Source: Marinomonas sargassi (GTDB lineage: Bacteria > Pseudomonadota > Gammaproteobacteria > Pseudomonadales > Marinomonadaceae). From it: a stretch of DNA of 64,000 bases. Each line of letters starts with the position of its first letter. Position 1 is the stretch's first letter. The position numbers and the translations under genes were made by a program. The stretch spans positions 248,001 to 312,000 of the forward strand of contig NZ_JAOVZB010000004.1 of NCBI RefSeq assembly GCF_025716875.1, written 5' to 3'. The notes under the pieces are model-generated. The model did not search any database and was not told the DNA's origin. It worked only from the letters and a program-made list of their open reading frames with translations. Below, one piece after another: positions 25,252 through 33,684 of the stretch.

Positions 25252-26019
25252 ATGAAAGACTCTAAGTTAGCAGGAAAGAATGTCCTTATTACCGCAGGTG
25301 CCCAAGGTATAGGGGAAGCCATCACTCGGCATTTTATCGACCAAGGTGCCAATGTAGCCATTCATTACTTTTCAAGTGCTGAAACCGCTAACCAGTTGAT
25401 TCAATATGCAGAAGGAAAAGGCCAAAAAGCCGTTACAATCAGTGGAGATTTAACCAAGGAAAGCGATGCCAGCCAGCTCGTACAGCAAACGGTTAAAGCT
25501 CTTGGTTGCTTAGATATTCTGATCAACAATGCAGGTTCACTTGTCGCCCGTAAATCGCTAGATGAAATGGAAACTGACTTCTGGCACAAGGTTATGGACA
25601 TCAACTTAACTTCCATGATGTTTGTCACCCGTGCCGCTGCGCCTTACCTAGCAAAGCAAAATGGCAGTAGCATAGTTAACCTAGCCTCTTTGGCTGGTCG
25701 AAAAGGTGGTCATGCAGGGTCTTTGGCTTACTCAACCAGTAAGGGCGCGATTCTTACCTTCACTCGCGCATTATCAGCAGAGCTTGGCGCTCAAGGAACC
25801 AGAGTAAATGCTGTGGCACCGGGCTTGATTCTTGGCACTTCTTTCCACAACACCCACACCACCAAAGAATCCGCAGATAAAACCATTGCCGAGATTCCTC
25901 TACAACAAGCTGGCACCCCAGATGACGTTGCACGGGCTGTTGTTTATCTTGCCTCTGAGTTTGACGGTTTCATTACAGGAGCCACCTTAGACATCAATGG
26001 TGGTGTTTATAATACGTAA
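25252..26019 (+). CDS. SDR-family oxidoreductase (FabG-like)
   Basis: A 255-residue classical short-chain dehydrogenase. The cofactor loop is ITAGAQGIGE (13-22, with Ala for the usual Gly in TGxxxGxG), then NNAG near 91, the catalytic Ser in LASLAGRKGG, and the catalytic YSTSKG near 160. The C-terminal INGGVYNT ending is typical. The substrate cannot be assigned; 3-oxoacyl-ACP reductase or sugar/alcohol dehydrogenase are options. It stands alone and ends at a large hairpin. Confidence 0.88.
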   Translation: MKDSKLAGKNVLITAGAQGIGEAITRHFIDQGANVAIHYFSSAETANQLIQYAEGKGQKAVTISGDLTKESDASQLVQQTVKALGCLDILINNAGSLVARKSLDEMETDFWHKVMDINLTSMMFVTRAAAPYLAKQNGSSIVNLASLAGRKGGHAGSLAYSTSKGAILTFTRALSAELGAQGTRVNAVAPGLILGTSFHNTHTTKESADKTIAEIPLQQAGTPDDVARAVVYLASEFDGFITGATLDINGGVYNT

Positions 26020-26026
26020 ATATCGT

Positions 26027-26079
26027 TGGTGAAGTTAGATCAATGGAGGCGTTCTACGCCTATTTATCTAACTTCACCA
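26027..26079 (+). terminator. Large hairpin after SDR gene
   Basis: A 14-base exact stem (26027-26040 with 26066-26079) enclosing an inner AGGCGT/ACGCCT hairpin at 26047-26061. There is no T-run, so termination may be weak, but the position right after the SDR stop and before a convergent gene fits. A protein-binding or transcript-stabilising role is possible. Confidence 0.5.
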
Positions 26080-26127
26080 CAGCGATTACTACGAATCCCT
26101 GCCAAAGCAGAGAGTACACTTAAGCTT

Positions 26128-26604
26128 CTAATACTTACCTTTTCCTACAGCTGGTTTTCCACTCACCAATTCATACTGTTCTAGCACTTTCGTCTTATCA
26201 GGGGCATTTTCTTTAATCACTTTTTGGTTAACGTACTGCTTAACCCCAGACGGTAGCCTTTCATCGTACTTCACAATACAAAACTCTTGCTTCATATCTT
26301 CTATGGATGACGCTCCACCCTGTGACAAGCCTCGTACCATCACTAAATCATTTTGGGTGGAATTAAAGGTAAAAGAATAATCACCATATGGAGAACGGAA
26401 ATAATAAGTGCCCTTTTCAATTTCTGCTGTGTTTGTATAAACAACAGATGGCTTAAAGCGATTTAGCTGGTTTATATCCGCTCCGCAAAAAATGCCGTGA
26501 ACAATAATGTCTTCTGCTTTGTTAAGATAAATATCTTTATAGCCCTCAACCGCTACGGCTGAAACACTAAACATACCAACCAAAATCCCTATTAACTTTT
26601 TCAT
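26128..26604 (-). CDS. Small secreted protein of unknown function
   Basis: A 158-residue protein with a signal peptide (MKKLIGILVGMFSVSAVAVEG, cleavage near residue 18). The mature part has two cysteines (HGIFCGAD and QEFCIVKYDERLP) that could pair, and an FRSPYGDYSFTFN strand region. I chose the ATG at 26604 (MKKL) because GGGGAAGG lies just upstream, although another ATG is in frame four codons earlier. No family recognised. It is its own unit between a hairpin and the tdh terminator. Confidence 0.65.
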   Translation of the reverse strand: MKKLIGILVGMFSVSAVAVEGYKDIYLNKAEDIIVHGIFCGADINQLNRFKPSVVYTNTAEIEKGTYYFRSPYGDYSFTFNSTQNDLVMVRGLSQGGASSIEDMKQEFCIVKYDERLPSGVKQYVNQKVIKENAPDKTKVLEQYELVSGKPAVGKGKY

Positions 26605-26746
26605 CACCTTCCCCATTTAATAATTTAATGACATAACGCGGCTAAAACTCAGTACACCAAACCTTAATTCATTACCTTTAACTCAAGAACATATAGGTAT
26701 AGCAGAAATACACATCACCTAACTAAAAAGTATTTTCAAAAGACGT

Positions 26747-26782
26747 AAAAAAGCCTCCTATGCATAACTACACGGAGGCTTT
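26747..26782 (-). terminator. Terminator of kbl-tdh operon
   Basis: AAAGCCTCC at 26750-26758 pairs with GGAGGCTTT at 26774-26782. On the minus strand a run of six T follows. Placed about 40 bases after the tdh stop. Confidence 0.88.
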
Positions 26783-26823
26783 CTGTTTTAAATTATGAAT
26801 AAAACATTAAGAAGCGACTTACA

Positions 26824-27858
26824 TTATTGCCAATCTAATATCACTTTCCCCGAAGCCCCACTGCGCATAACGTCGAAGCCTTTTTGGAAGTCATCAATTT
26901 TAAAGTGATGAGTAATCACTGGCGTTAAATCTAAGCCAGATTGAATCAGGCTTGCCATCTTATACCATGTTTCAAACATCTCACGGCCGTAAATCCCTTT
27001 AATAACCAAGCCCTTAAAGATTACTTGATTCCAGTCAATGCTCATATCGGAAGGGGGTATGCCCAACAATGCGATTCGACCACCGTGGTTTAATCCTTTT
27101 AACATGCTGTTAAACGCAGCTGGGTTGCCCGACATCTCTAAACCCACATCGAAGCCTTCCGTCATCCCCAGCTCTAGCATCACCTCTTCCAGCGATTGCT
27201 CTGCCACATTCACAACGCGGGTAACACCGACTTTTTCTGCCAATTTCAAACGGTAAGGGTTCACATCCGTTATCACCACATGGCGAGCACCAACGTGTTT
27301 AGCGATGGCTGCGGCCATAATACCTATTGGGCCAGCACCGGTAATCAACACATCCTCTCCGACTAGATCGAAGGAAAGCGCCGCATGTACTGCATTACCA
27401 AATGGGTCAAAAATCGAGGCTAAGTCATCAGAAATTTCCTCGGGAATCTTAAAAGCGTTAAAGGCTGGGATGACCAAATACTCAGAAAACGCACCAGTAC
27501 GATTTACGCCAACGCCAACCGTATTGCGGCATAAATGCGTGCGCCCACCTCGGCAGTTTCGGCAATAGCCGCAAGTGATATGACCCTCACCTGATACTCG
27601 ATCACCTAACTCAAAGCCCCGAACTTCTTGGCCCATTCCCACAACTTCGCCAACATACTCATGGCCCACAACCATCGGCACAGGTATGGTCTGCTGCGAC
27701 CATGAGTCCCAATTATAGATATGGATATCAGTACCGCAGATGGCCGTTTTTTTAATCTTAATCAACAGGTCATTGTGGCCAACTTCGGGTTTATCGACCT
27801 CCGTTAGCCAAATGCCTTCTTCTGCTTTAAGTTTTGCTAATGCTTTAATCTTCATCAT
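26824..27858 (-). CDS. tdh: L-threonine 3-dehydrogenase
   Basis: A zinc- and NAD-dependent medium-chain dehydrogenase that oxidises L-threonine to 2-amino-3-ketobutyrate. The 344-residue protein shows the catalytic zinc ligands in [13 protein letters not shown] (Cys about 39) and GHEYVGEV, the structural zinc cluster in [15 protein letters not shown], and the NAD-binding loop [20 protein letters not shown]. Length and sequence match enterobacterial Tdh closely. It follows kbl by 7 bases, so the pair forms the standard threonine-to-glycine operon. Confidence 0.97.
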   Translation of the reverse strand: MMKIKALAKLKAEEGIWLTEVDKPEVGHNDLLIKIKKTAICGTDIHIYNWDSWSQQTIPVPMVVGHEYVGEVVGMGQEVRGFELGDRVSGEGHITCGYCRNCRGGRTHLCRNTVGVGVNRTGAFSEYLVIPAFNAFKIPEEISDDLASIFDPFGNAVHAALSFDLVGEDVLITGAGPIGIMAAAIAKHVGARHVVITDVNPYRLKLAEKVGVTRVVNVAEQSLEEVMLELGMTEGFDVGLEMSGNPAAFNSMLKGLNHGGRIALLGIPPSDMSIDWNQVIFKGLVIKGIYGREMFETWYKMASLIQSGLDLTPVITHHFKIDDFQKGFDVMRSGASGKVILDWQ

Positions 27859-27865
27859 TATTTAC

Positions 27866-29059
27866 CTAAATCAAGCCCATTTCTTGCCCAATTTCGATAA
27901 AGGCGTCAATTGCTTTATCTAATTCGGCCATACTGTGGGCGGCAGACATTTGAGTACGAATACGCGCTTTACCCTTAGGAACAACAGGGAAAGAAAAACC
28001 GATCACATAAATGCCTTTAGTTAATGCTCGCTCAGCAAATTCTGCCGCTACTTTGGCATCGCCAAGCATAATAGGAATAATGGCATGGCCTGCCCCACCT
28101 AAAGTAAAACCAGCATCTTGCATACGGTTACGAAAGTGGCTGGCATTTCGCCATAGTTGAGCTCGAAGTTCATCACCATCTTTAAGTAAATCCAACACAC
28201 GGATAGAAGCGGCAACAATAGCTGGAGCAACTGAGTTCGAAAAAAGATAAGGGCGTGAGCGCTGACGTAGCCAATCAATCACCTCTTTTTTACCCGCTGT
28301 ATAGCCACCAGAGGCACCACCCATGGCTTTGCCTAAGGTACCAGTAATAATGTCAATTCGATCAATCACATCATGGTACTCATGGGTTCCTCTGCCTTCG
28401 CCCCCCATAAAGCCCACCGCATGGGAGTCGTCCACCATTACCAACGCCGAGTACTTATCTGCCAAATCGCAAATAGCTGGTAAATTGGCCACTACCCCGT
28501 CCATAGAGAAAACACCGTCAGTAACAATAAGCTTATGCCTAGCTCCTGCTTTATCGGCATCGATAAGCTGCTGCTCTAATTCTGCCATATCATTATTGGC
28601 ATAACGAAAACGTTTGGCTTTGCATAGGCGTACGCCATCAATGATAGATGCATGATTAAGTGCATCAGAAATAATCGCATCTTCAGGCCCTAAGATGGTT
28701 TCAAAAAGCCCCGTATTTGCGTCAAAGCAAGAGGTGTAGAGGATCGTATCTTCCATACCTAGAAACTTAGAAAGCTTAGCTTCCAACTCTTTGTGAGCAT
28801 CTTGAGTTCCGCAGATGAAGCGCACAGAAGCCATGCCAAAACCATTCTGATCCATGCCTTGTTTGGCCGCCTCAATTAGAGCGGGGTGATTGGCTAAGCC
28901 TAGGTAATTATTCGCACAAAAGTTAAGTACTTGATCGCCACTAGATATAGATACCAATGATTTTTGTGCCGAGGTGATAACGCGCTCAGACTTATAGAGG
29001 CCATCCATTTTAGTCTGCTCTATCTGTTGATTAATCTGGTCGTAAAATGCAGCGCTCAT
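27866..29059 (-). CDS. kbl: 2-amino-3-ketobutyrate CoA ligase (glycine C-acetyltransferase)
   Basis: A PLP enzyme that splits 2-amino-3-ketobutyrate with CoA into glycine and acetyl-CoA. The 397-residue protein carries [13 protein letters not shown] (about 46-58), [11 protein letters not shown] (about 206-216) and the PLP lysine in [14 protein letters not shown] (about 237-250). Normal length. It is the first gene of the kbl-tdh operon and divergent from a LysR regulator. Confidence 0.97.
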   Translation of the reverse strand: MSAAFYDQINQQIEQTKMDGLYKSERVITSAQKSLVSISSGDQVLNFCANNYLGLANHPALIEAAKQGMDQNGFGMASVRFICGTQDAHKELEAKLSKFLGMEDTILYTSCFDANTGLFETILGPEDAIISDALNHASIIDGVRLCKAKRFRYANNDMAELEQQLIDADKAGARHKLIVTDGVFSMDGVVANLPAICDLADKYSALVMVDDSHAVGFMGGEGRGTHEYHDVIDRIDIITGTLGKAMGGASGGYTAGKKEVIDWLRQRSRPYLFSNSVAPAIVAASIRVLDLLKDGDELRAQLWRNASHFRNRMQDAGFTLGGAGHAIIPIMLGDAKVAAEFAERALTKGIYVIGFSFPVVPKGKARIRTQMSAAHSMAELDKAIDAFIEIGQEMGLI

Positions 29060-29217
29060 AGTCGTAATCCTTATTCAATATTCTAGAAAACACTCAAGAT
29101 CACAGTTAAAAAGATCGTGAATCTTCTCTTTAAAATGTAAACCCATACTAAAACATCGCGAATAAGACTATTATCCCAATACATGGAAAACCATTAGTGA
29201 ATCAAAGGAACAAATAG

Positions 29218-30147
29218 ATGATTTCAAACAAACTCATCACCCTATTGCCCGACCTTGCTATCTTTATTTTGGTGGTAGAAGAGAAAAGCTTTACCGCTGC
29301 CGCAAAGAAACTAGGGGTTACCCCTTCAGCGCTAAGTAAAACCATAAGCCGATTAGAGAAGGCGCTGTCGGTCAAACTGTTTGAAAGAACGACCCGTCGC
29401 CTATTGATCACAGAAGCGGGAAGTCGAATCGCCCAGCAGTGCCAAACCATGGTCAATTCAGCTCAACAAGCAGTCGAACTGTCCAGTGAACAACATGCCC
29501 TACCCGCAGGCCCTATAACGGTATCGGCACCAGAAGCGTTCATGAATATAGTGCTACAGCCCTTGGTGATTCCTTTCCTAAAACAGTACCCAGATACTCA
29601 ATTAAAATTACGTGCAGTCGATGGCCCAGTCGACATCTTCAGCCAAGGCATTGATATCTGCTTTCAACTCACAGATAAACCCAACCCTAATTTAATTCTG
29701 AAAGAGATAGGCGTAACCTCCTTAGTACTGTGCGCCAGCCCTGAGTATCTAGCATCAAGAGGGACACCAAACCACCCAACCCAACTCATAGACCATGATT
29801 GTCTTTATTTAGCAGAAACCGACCACGACAATAATTGGTACTTCGCTAAAGACAATGACGAACATACAATTGCTGTCTCGGGACGCTACGCCGTTAACGA
29901 AGCACAAATGCGTTTAAATGGGGTAATCGACGGCCTAGGAATCGGCATCTTTCATGACTTCGTAGCTCGCCACGCTTTAGAAAAAGGCGAAGTGGTAGAA
30001 GTACTTAGCGACTGGACAATCAAGGGAAACTACCACGGAAAAATCGCCCTACAATACGCACAAAACAAATACCTACCAGCTCGATTCCGAGTCTTCATCG
30101 ACTACATGATGGAACAACTCCCGCCCATCCTCACAGAAGACAGGTAA
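29218..30147 (+). CDS. LysR-family transcriptional regulator
   Basis: A 309-residue LTTR. The N-terminal winged helix-turn-helix is KSFTAAAKKLGVTPSALSKTISRLEKAL (about 22-49), followed by LFERTTRRLLITEAG and a periplasmic-binding-like effector domain to the C-terminus. AAAGGAAC upstream supports ATG 29218. It sits 158 bases from the divergent kbl, so control of kbl-tdh is a reasonable guess, but LTTRs of this subgroup often regulate unrelated targets. Confidence 0.9.
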   Translation: MISNKLITLLPDLAIFILVVEEKSFTAAAKKLGVTPSALSKTISRLEKALSVKLFERTTRRLLITEAGSRIAQQCQTMVNSAQQAVELSSEQHALPAGPITVSAPEAFMNIVLQPLVIPFLKQYPDTQLKLRAVDGPVDIFSQGIDICFQLTDKPNPNLILKEIGVTSLVLCASPEYLASRGTPNHPTQLIDHDCLYLAETDHDNNWYFAKDNDEHTIAVSGRYAVNEAQMRLNGVIDGLGIGIFHDFVARHALEKGEVVEVLSDWTIKGNYHGKIALQYAQNKYLPARFRVFIDYMMEQLPPILTEDR

Positions 30148-30207
30148 TTTAAAACGACCAAAGGCGTAACAAGCTTTTACTGCTTCAATACAAAGAAGCA
30201 GTGATAG

Positions 30208-30243
30208 AAAAAGGCCCCGATTTTTAACAACACCGAGGCTTTC
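30208..30243 (-). terminator. Terminator of GNAT gene
   Basis: On the minus strand AAAGCCTCG and CGGGGCCTTTTT form a stem with one G-U pair and a T-run, about 36 bases after the GNAT stop. A second inverted repeat, ACTGCTTC/GAAGCAGT at 30179-30202, lies beside it and may terminate the LysR gene. Confidence 0.65.
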
Positions 30244-30278
30244 TGTTTTTGCATAAGTAAAATAAAGCCTTAGCGTCC

Positions 30279-30749
30279 CTAGCTACCGCTTTCTCGCAAA
30301 TCAAGCTCCATAAATACCTCTGCATAAGGGTCTTGGTTATAACGTGCAATTTGATAAAACCCATATGTTTGAAACATATTTATCGCTTTGTTTGATTCGT
30401 GAGTCGTGCCTAATCGAATAGAATGAAACCCAGACGTTCTTGCTTCCTTTACTGCTTTATCGAGTAACTGAAAGCCGAATCCATTACCTTGATAATGTTT
30501 CAATACATAAAAACGCTTTAGTTCTGCGGTATTTTCAGAAAACCGCTTTACTCCAATGGAGCCGACTACTTGCCCTTCATCGCAAGCAATCATGAAACAG
30601 CCGCCATTCGTTTGATAGATTGCTTCTACAGAAACAACATCTGAGTCTTTTGTTTCAGGTATATATTCAAACCCCATCTCTTCCATTGCCGTTTGAAAGA
30701 ATTGGATAAACTGAGATTTAAAATTCACTGTATAAGGAATAATTGTCAT
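30279..30749 (-). CDS. GNAT-family N-acetyltransferase
   Basis: A 156-residue acetyl-CoA-dependent acetyltransferase. The acetyl-CoA motif is LKRFYVLKHYQGNGFGFQLLDKAVKEA (about 75-101, with QGNGFG as the pyrophosphate loop), followed by RLGTTHESNKAINMFQTYGF. GGAAAG a few bases upstream selects ATG 30749 over a GTG two codons earlier. The substrate is unknown. It ends the cluster with the two upstream minus-strand genes. Confidence 0.88.
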   Translation of the reverse strand: MTIIPYTVNFKSQFIQFFQTAMEEMGFEYIPETKDSDVVSVEAIYQTNGGCFMIACDEGQVVGSIGVKRFSENTAELKRFYVLKHYQGNGFGFQLLDKAVKEARTSGFHSIRLGTTHESNKAINMFQTYGFYQIARYNQDPYAEVFMELDLRESGS

Positions 30750-30770
30750 ATTCACTTTCCAAAAATAGTT

Positions 30771-31280
30771 TCAGAATCTATGTATTCGACAACCACCATT
30801 AGTTTCTGGTTGGTAAAGACTAAAGCTACGTATCTTGGCTGCAATTGGATATCTAGCCCCTACAAATACTTCTTCTAGATCTTCTGAATTTTCTTGTACT
30901 GCACTAAGCGTGCAATGGGGAGTAAATGGCCACGGAGTATCGTTAAACTTCACTTGGGTTTCTTTAATCGCATTATGCAGCTCGTCAAATTTTTCACGGG
31001 AAGGCTTCAATATATAAATACCCGTATCTGGAAATCGCTCTAAACTTTCAAAGGTAACATCGTTAAACGAATATCGATCAAGTACTACAGCTATTTCCGC
31101 TATAACAAAGTCTAAATCCTGTCCCTCAGACAAAGTGCCAATTCCGGATGATCCTGCAATAGTAATATCCGTTGGCCAAGTCACTCTCTCTGGGTTAAAA
31201 CGCTTTCTGAAATTAAGAACAAAGCCTTCAACCTCACCCTCAAGCTCAGCAATTAAATAGGTAAGTTTGTTTATTATCAT
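30771..31280 (-). CDS. 2H-phosphoesterase-like (2'-5' RNA ligase family) protein, altered first motif
   Basis: A 169-residue protein with the layout of the 2H phosphoesterase superfamily: beta strands with two HxT motifs in symmetric lobes. The second motif is intact (PFTPHCTLSA, His122-x-Thr124). The first is PTDITIAG (Asp38-x-Thr40), where His would be expected, so the usual two-His chemistry may be lost or changed. The assignment is from motif spacing and length. It overlaps the upstream membrane-protein gene by 4 bases, implying translational coupling. Confidence 0.6.
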   Translation of the reverse strand: MIINKLTYLIAELEGEVEGFVLNFRKRFNPERVTWPTDITIAGSSGIGTLSEGQDLDFVIAEIAVVLDRYSFNDVTFESLERFPDTGIYILKPSREKFDELHNAIKETQVKFNDTPWPFTPHCTLSAVQENSEDLEEVFVGARYPIAAKIRSFSLYQPETNGGCRIHRF

Positions 31281-31870
31281 GACCCCGTAACCACTGAGAC
31301 AATGCTTTTTGGTAAGTATGAAACCTTCATAAACAAGCTTAAAATCAATACAGAGAATGCAGGTACATTGCTATCGCGAACAAACCTAAGCCGGGAAACA
31401 ATGTAAGATTCGAGATTCGAGATTCGATGATACAAATGCTCATTATCTTTCTTATCATAATGGTCGACTACCTCAGAAATAAAGGCGGCAGCCATTAATA
31501 ACATAGCAATATACATTATCCATGCAGCTTCATCTTGTAAGTGATAAACCTTATCGCAACGTTTGCAAAGCTTAACAGCAAGATCGTTTTCAACAACACC
31601 AATAGTGCCAAAAATTAAAAATGAAAGAGACATTAAAACATTCTTAATACGCTCATAAAGAGGAACATGATTAGGTACATATTCACCACTTTCTTGAGGA
31701 GCTTCAGTACTTTCTATATGGGAATCTGGAATAGAGCGGGAAGCAATTTCGTTCTCTATAGCTTCGAGTCGATCAGGATACGCTGACCTATCGACATACT
31801 CCAACGCCTCGGCTAACTCATCATTAGAGTATTCTTGATATTCTGGAAATGCACTCATTCTTTCATCCAT
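31277..31870 (-). CDS. Unknown membrane protein
   Basis: A 197-residue protein. Residues about 10-50 contain YSNDELAEALEYVDRSAYPDRLEAIENEIASR, a motif seen at the N-terminus of several unrelated bacterial membrane proteins. Two or three hydrophobic segments follow (about 78-92, 115-132 and 173-190). A cysteine pair, LCKRCDK, lies between them. No function recognised. An in-frame ATG four codons in (MSAFPEY) is an equally possible start. It overlaps the 2H-like gene by 4 bases, so the two may act together. Three copies of the heptamer GATTCGA at 31407-31427 lie within the gene. Confidence 0.65.
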   Translation of the reverse strand: MDERMSAFPEYQEYSNDELAEALEYVDRSAYPDRLEAIENEIASRSIPDSHIESTEAPQESGEYVPNHVPLYERIKNVLMSLSFLIFGTIGVVENDLAVKLCKRCDKVYHLQDEAAWIMYIAMLLMAAAFISEVVDHYDKKDNEHLYHRISNLESYIVSRLRFVRDSNVPAFSVLILSLFMKVSYLPKSIVSVVTGS

Positions 31871-32157
31871 GAAAATTGTGGTTTTCGTTAAATTTTAGTT
31901 TGTGTGTAGAAGCCGTTAATAATCAATTAAGACAGCCTCTCTTCAAAGCAAGTAAACAAGGTACTTAAGATGTTTAAATTGCATGCCAACTTTAAATATA
32001 CTAGCGACTTAATTTGATATCAAAAGGAAATAACGGTGGCGATAGGCCAACCTGAATATTAAGGTTGAATAAGCCCGATAAATAGCATTATTTGACGATT
32101 TTTAACCGTTAGAAAACCTAACATAAAGCGTCGATTGCGTCTGTTTTTTTGATGAGT
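31871..32157. other. Intergenic region before transposase gene
   Basis: About 290 bases without a credible gene. A small inverted repeat, CAACCT/AGGTTG (32048-32067), is the only structure I see. It could relate to the 3' end of the transposase unit, but no element border can be defined. Confidence 0.5.
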
Positions 32158-33132
32158 TTAGGCTAGGAGTTGAGCGCTACTTTGATTGGGTTTTCGGTGT
32201 CGGTGATGTGATTCACAGTAATGATCTATGGAGTGCTCTTGTCCAACCACATTTCCTGTTCTTTTTTCGAACTCAGTAGCGATGCATAACCAATTTTCTG
32301 AAGAAATATTGAGTCTTTGCAAAATAGGAAGTAACGAGGCATCAATAAAGCCTCTTCTGTCATCTCGTATTATTCGCCCTGTTAGATCAACTAGCTCTAG
32401 GTAGTCGGTTAATTTGAACGGCAATCCATTTGGCATCTCTTTTCGCTGATTACCAACAAAGGGATATAAGGCTTTCGGTTGGTGTTTTCCTTTAGCTGAC
32501 GTGACTCGCTTTTTTACACTAGTGAAATCTGAGCTTTCTGGTGTATCACTCATGTTAGATCTCAATGGGTTTAAATCGACATAGGCCATACAAGCCATCA
32601 GTGCTGCTTCATCAAGTAATGCTTGGGATTTAAAGCGCCCTTCCCAAAAATGTCCTGTACATTTGTCTTCGACATTTGCTCTTCGAGCAATAGGCTCATT
32701 AAGCTCTCTCATGAACCAACTGATGTCCGCTAAACGTTCTCGGTAAGCATTAGCCGAGGCTTCCGCCAAAGAAACAGCATACGCTGGGAGCTTATCACCT
32801 CGTACGTATTGCTGTGTAAATAAGGTGCCTTTGTGAAGTTGATGCCAGCGCTCTAATACTTCTAACGTCGACCAACTTTTGGCTTTTTCAGCATCGATAT
32901 GTAACACAACATGAAGGTGATTACTCATCACGGCATACGCACAAATATCAATGGAAAAGACACTGGCTAAAAACAATAAGCGTTTTTCGACCCAACCACG
33001 TCGGTGCTCATAGCTTGCCCCTGTTATCGGGTCTTCACCGCACAGGAATGCACGCCGAACGCAACGCGCAACACAGTGATAATAAGGGGTATCTTCAACA
33101 CAGACTTGCTGGCTTCTTGGGGTAGGCATCAT
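32158..33132 (-). CDS. HUH (Y1, REP-associated-like) transposase
   Basis: A 324-residue protein of the IS200/RAYT-like Y1 transposase superfamily. The HUH metal motif is SNHLHVVLH (His72 and His74), in the family context AYAVMSNHLHVVLHID. A second conserved region is FMRELNEPIARRANVEDKCTGHFWEGRFKSQALLD (about 151-185 in parts), followed by YVDLNPLRSNM. The catalytic Tyr cannot be fixed by eye. These enzymes cut single-stranded DNA at hairpins. The gene lacks clear inverted-repeat IS ends. Its 5' end and 118-base flank recur downstream (33252-33664), pointing to local duplication. Confidence 0.88.
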   Translation of the reverse strand: MMPTPRSQQVCVEDTPYYHCVARCVRRAFLCGEDPITGASYEHRRGWVEKRLLFLASVFSIDICAYAVMSNHLHVVLHIDAEKAKSWSTLEVLERWHQLHKGTLFTQQYVRGDKLPAYAVSLAEASANAYRERLADISWFMRELNEPIARRANVEDKCTGHFWEGRFKSQALLDEAALMACMAYVDLNPLRSNMSDTPESSDFTSVKKRVTSAKGKHQPKALYPFVGNQRKEMPNGLPFKLTDYLELVDLTGRIIRDDRRGFIDASLLPILQRLNISSENWLCIATEFEKRTGNVVGQEHSIDHYCESHHRHRKPNQSSAQLLA

Positions 33133-33247
33133 TCACTTCCTCTTCCTTGAGAAAACATGACTTAAGTATAGAAAAGATCACCAAAAATATCTGAGAAAAT
33201 GACTAAAGGCACGAATTTACTGACTTCTACATATGCCTGTCTTAGTT
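33130..33247. repeat. 118-bp repeat, copy A
   Basis: This segment starts at the transposase start codon and is nearly identical to 33421-33538 and 33547-33664. It carries CTTCCTCTTCCTTGAG near the gene and ends in GCCTGTCTTAGTT. As the upstream flank of the transposase gene, it probably holds its promoter. Confidence 0.93.
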
Positions 33248-33251
33248 ATGC

Positions 33252-33423
33252 TGCTGGCTAAAAACAATAAGCGACTTTCTACCCAACCACGTCGATGCTC
33301 ATAACTTACCCCTGTTATGGGGTCTTCACCGCACAAGAATGCACGCCGAACACAACGCGCAACACAGTGATAATAAGGGGTATCTTCGACACAGACTTGC
33401 TGACTTCTTGGGGTAGGCATCAT
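33252..33423 (-). pseudogene. Truncated copy of the HUH transposase 5' end
   Basis: This region repeats the first 57 or so codons of the full transposase gene (compare 32961-33132) with few changes: MMPTPRSQQV through RRGWVES(or EK)RLLFLAS. The homology stops at CTGGCTAAAAAC, and the frame then runs into the 118-bp repeat sequence, which gives an unrelated short tail ending at 33217. It lacks the HUH motif and cannot be functional. Confidence 0.9.
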
Positions 33424-33538
33424 TCACTTCCTCTTCCTTGAGAAAACATGAATTAAGTATAGAAAAGATCACCGAAAATATCTGAGAAAATAACTAAAGG
33501 TACGAATTTACTGGCTTCTACTTATGCCTGTCTTAGTT
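33421..33538. repeat. 118-bp repeat, copy B
   Basis: The upstream flank of the truncated transposase copy; it differs from copy A at only a handful of positions and has exactly the same length. Confidence 0.93.
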
Positions 33539-33546
33539 CAATTTGT

Positions 33547-33664
33547 CATTCACTTCCTCTTCCTTGAGAAAACATGAATTAAGTATAGAAAAGATCACCA
33601 AAAATATCTGAGAAAATAACTAAAGGCTCGAATTTACTGGCTTCTACATATGCCTGTCTCAGTT
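33547..33664. repeat. 118-bp repeat, copy C
   Basis: A third copy, without attached coding sequence, 8 bases after copy B and 21 bases before the AT-rich cassette. It differs from copy B by a few bases. Confidence 0.93.
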
Positions 33665-33684
33665 AAATTGTTAAATTGTCTCAA

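Noticed and set aside
33217-33423. A 68-residue frame that looks like a small gene
   Set aside because: It is the start of the neighbouring transposase gene followed by repeat sequence read in a chance frame; annotated as a pseudogene fragment.
33130-33664. Three spaced repeats as a possible CRISPR array
   Set aside because: Repeats are 118 bp, spacing is irregular (173 and 8 bases), one spacer is transposase coding sequence, and no cas gene is present.
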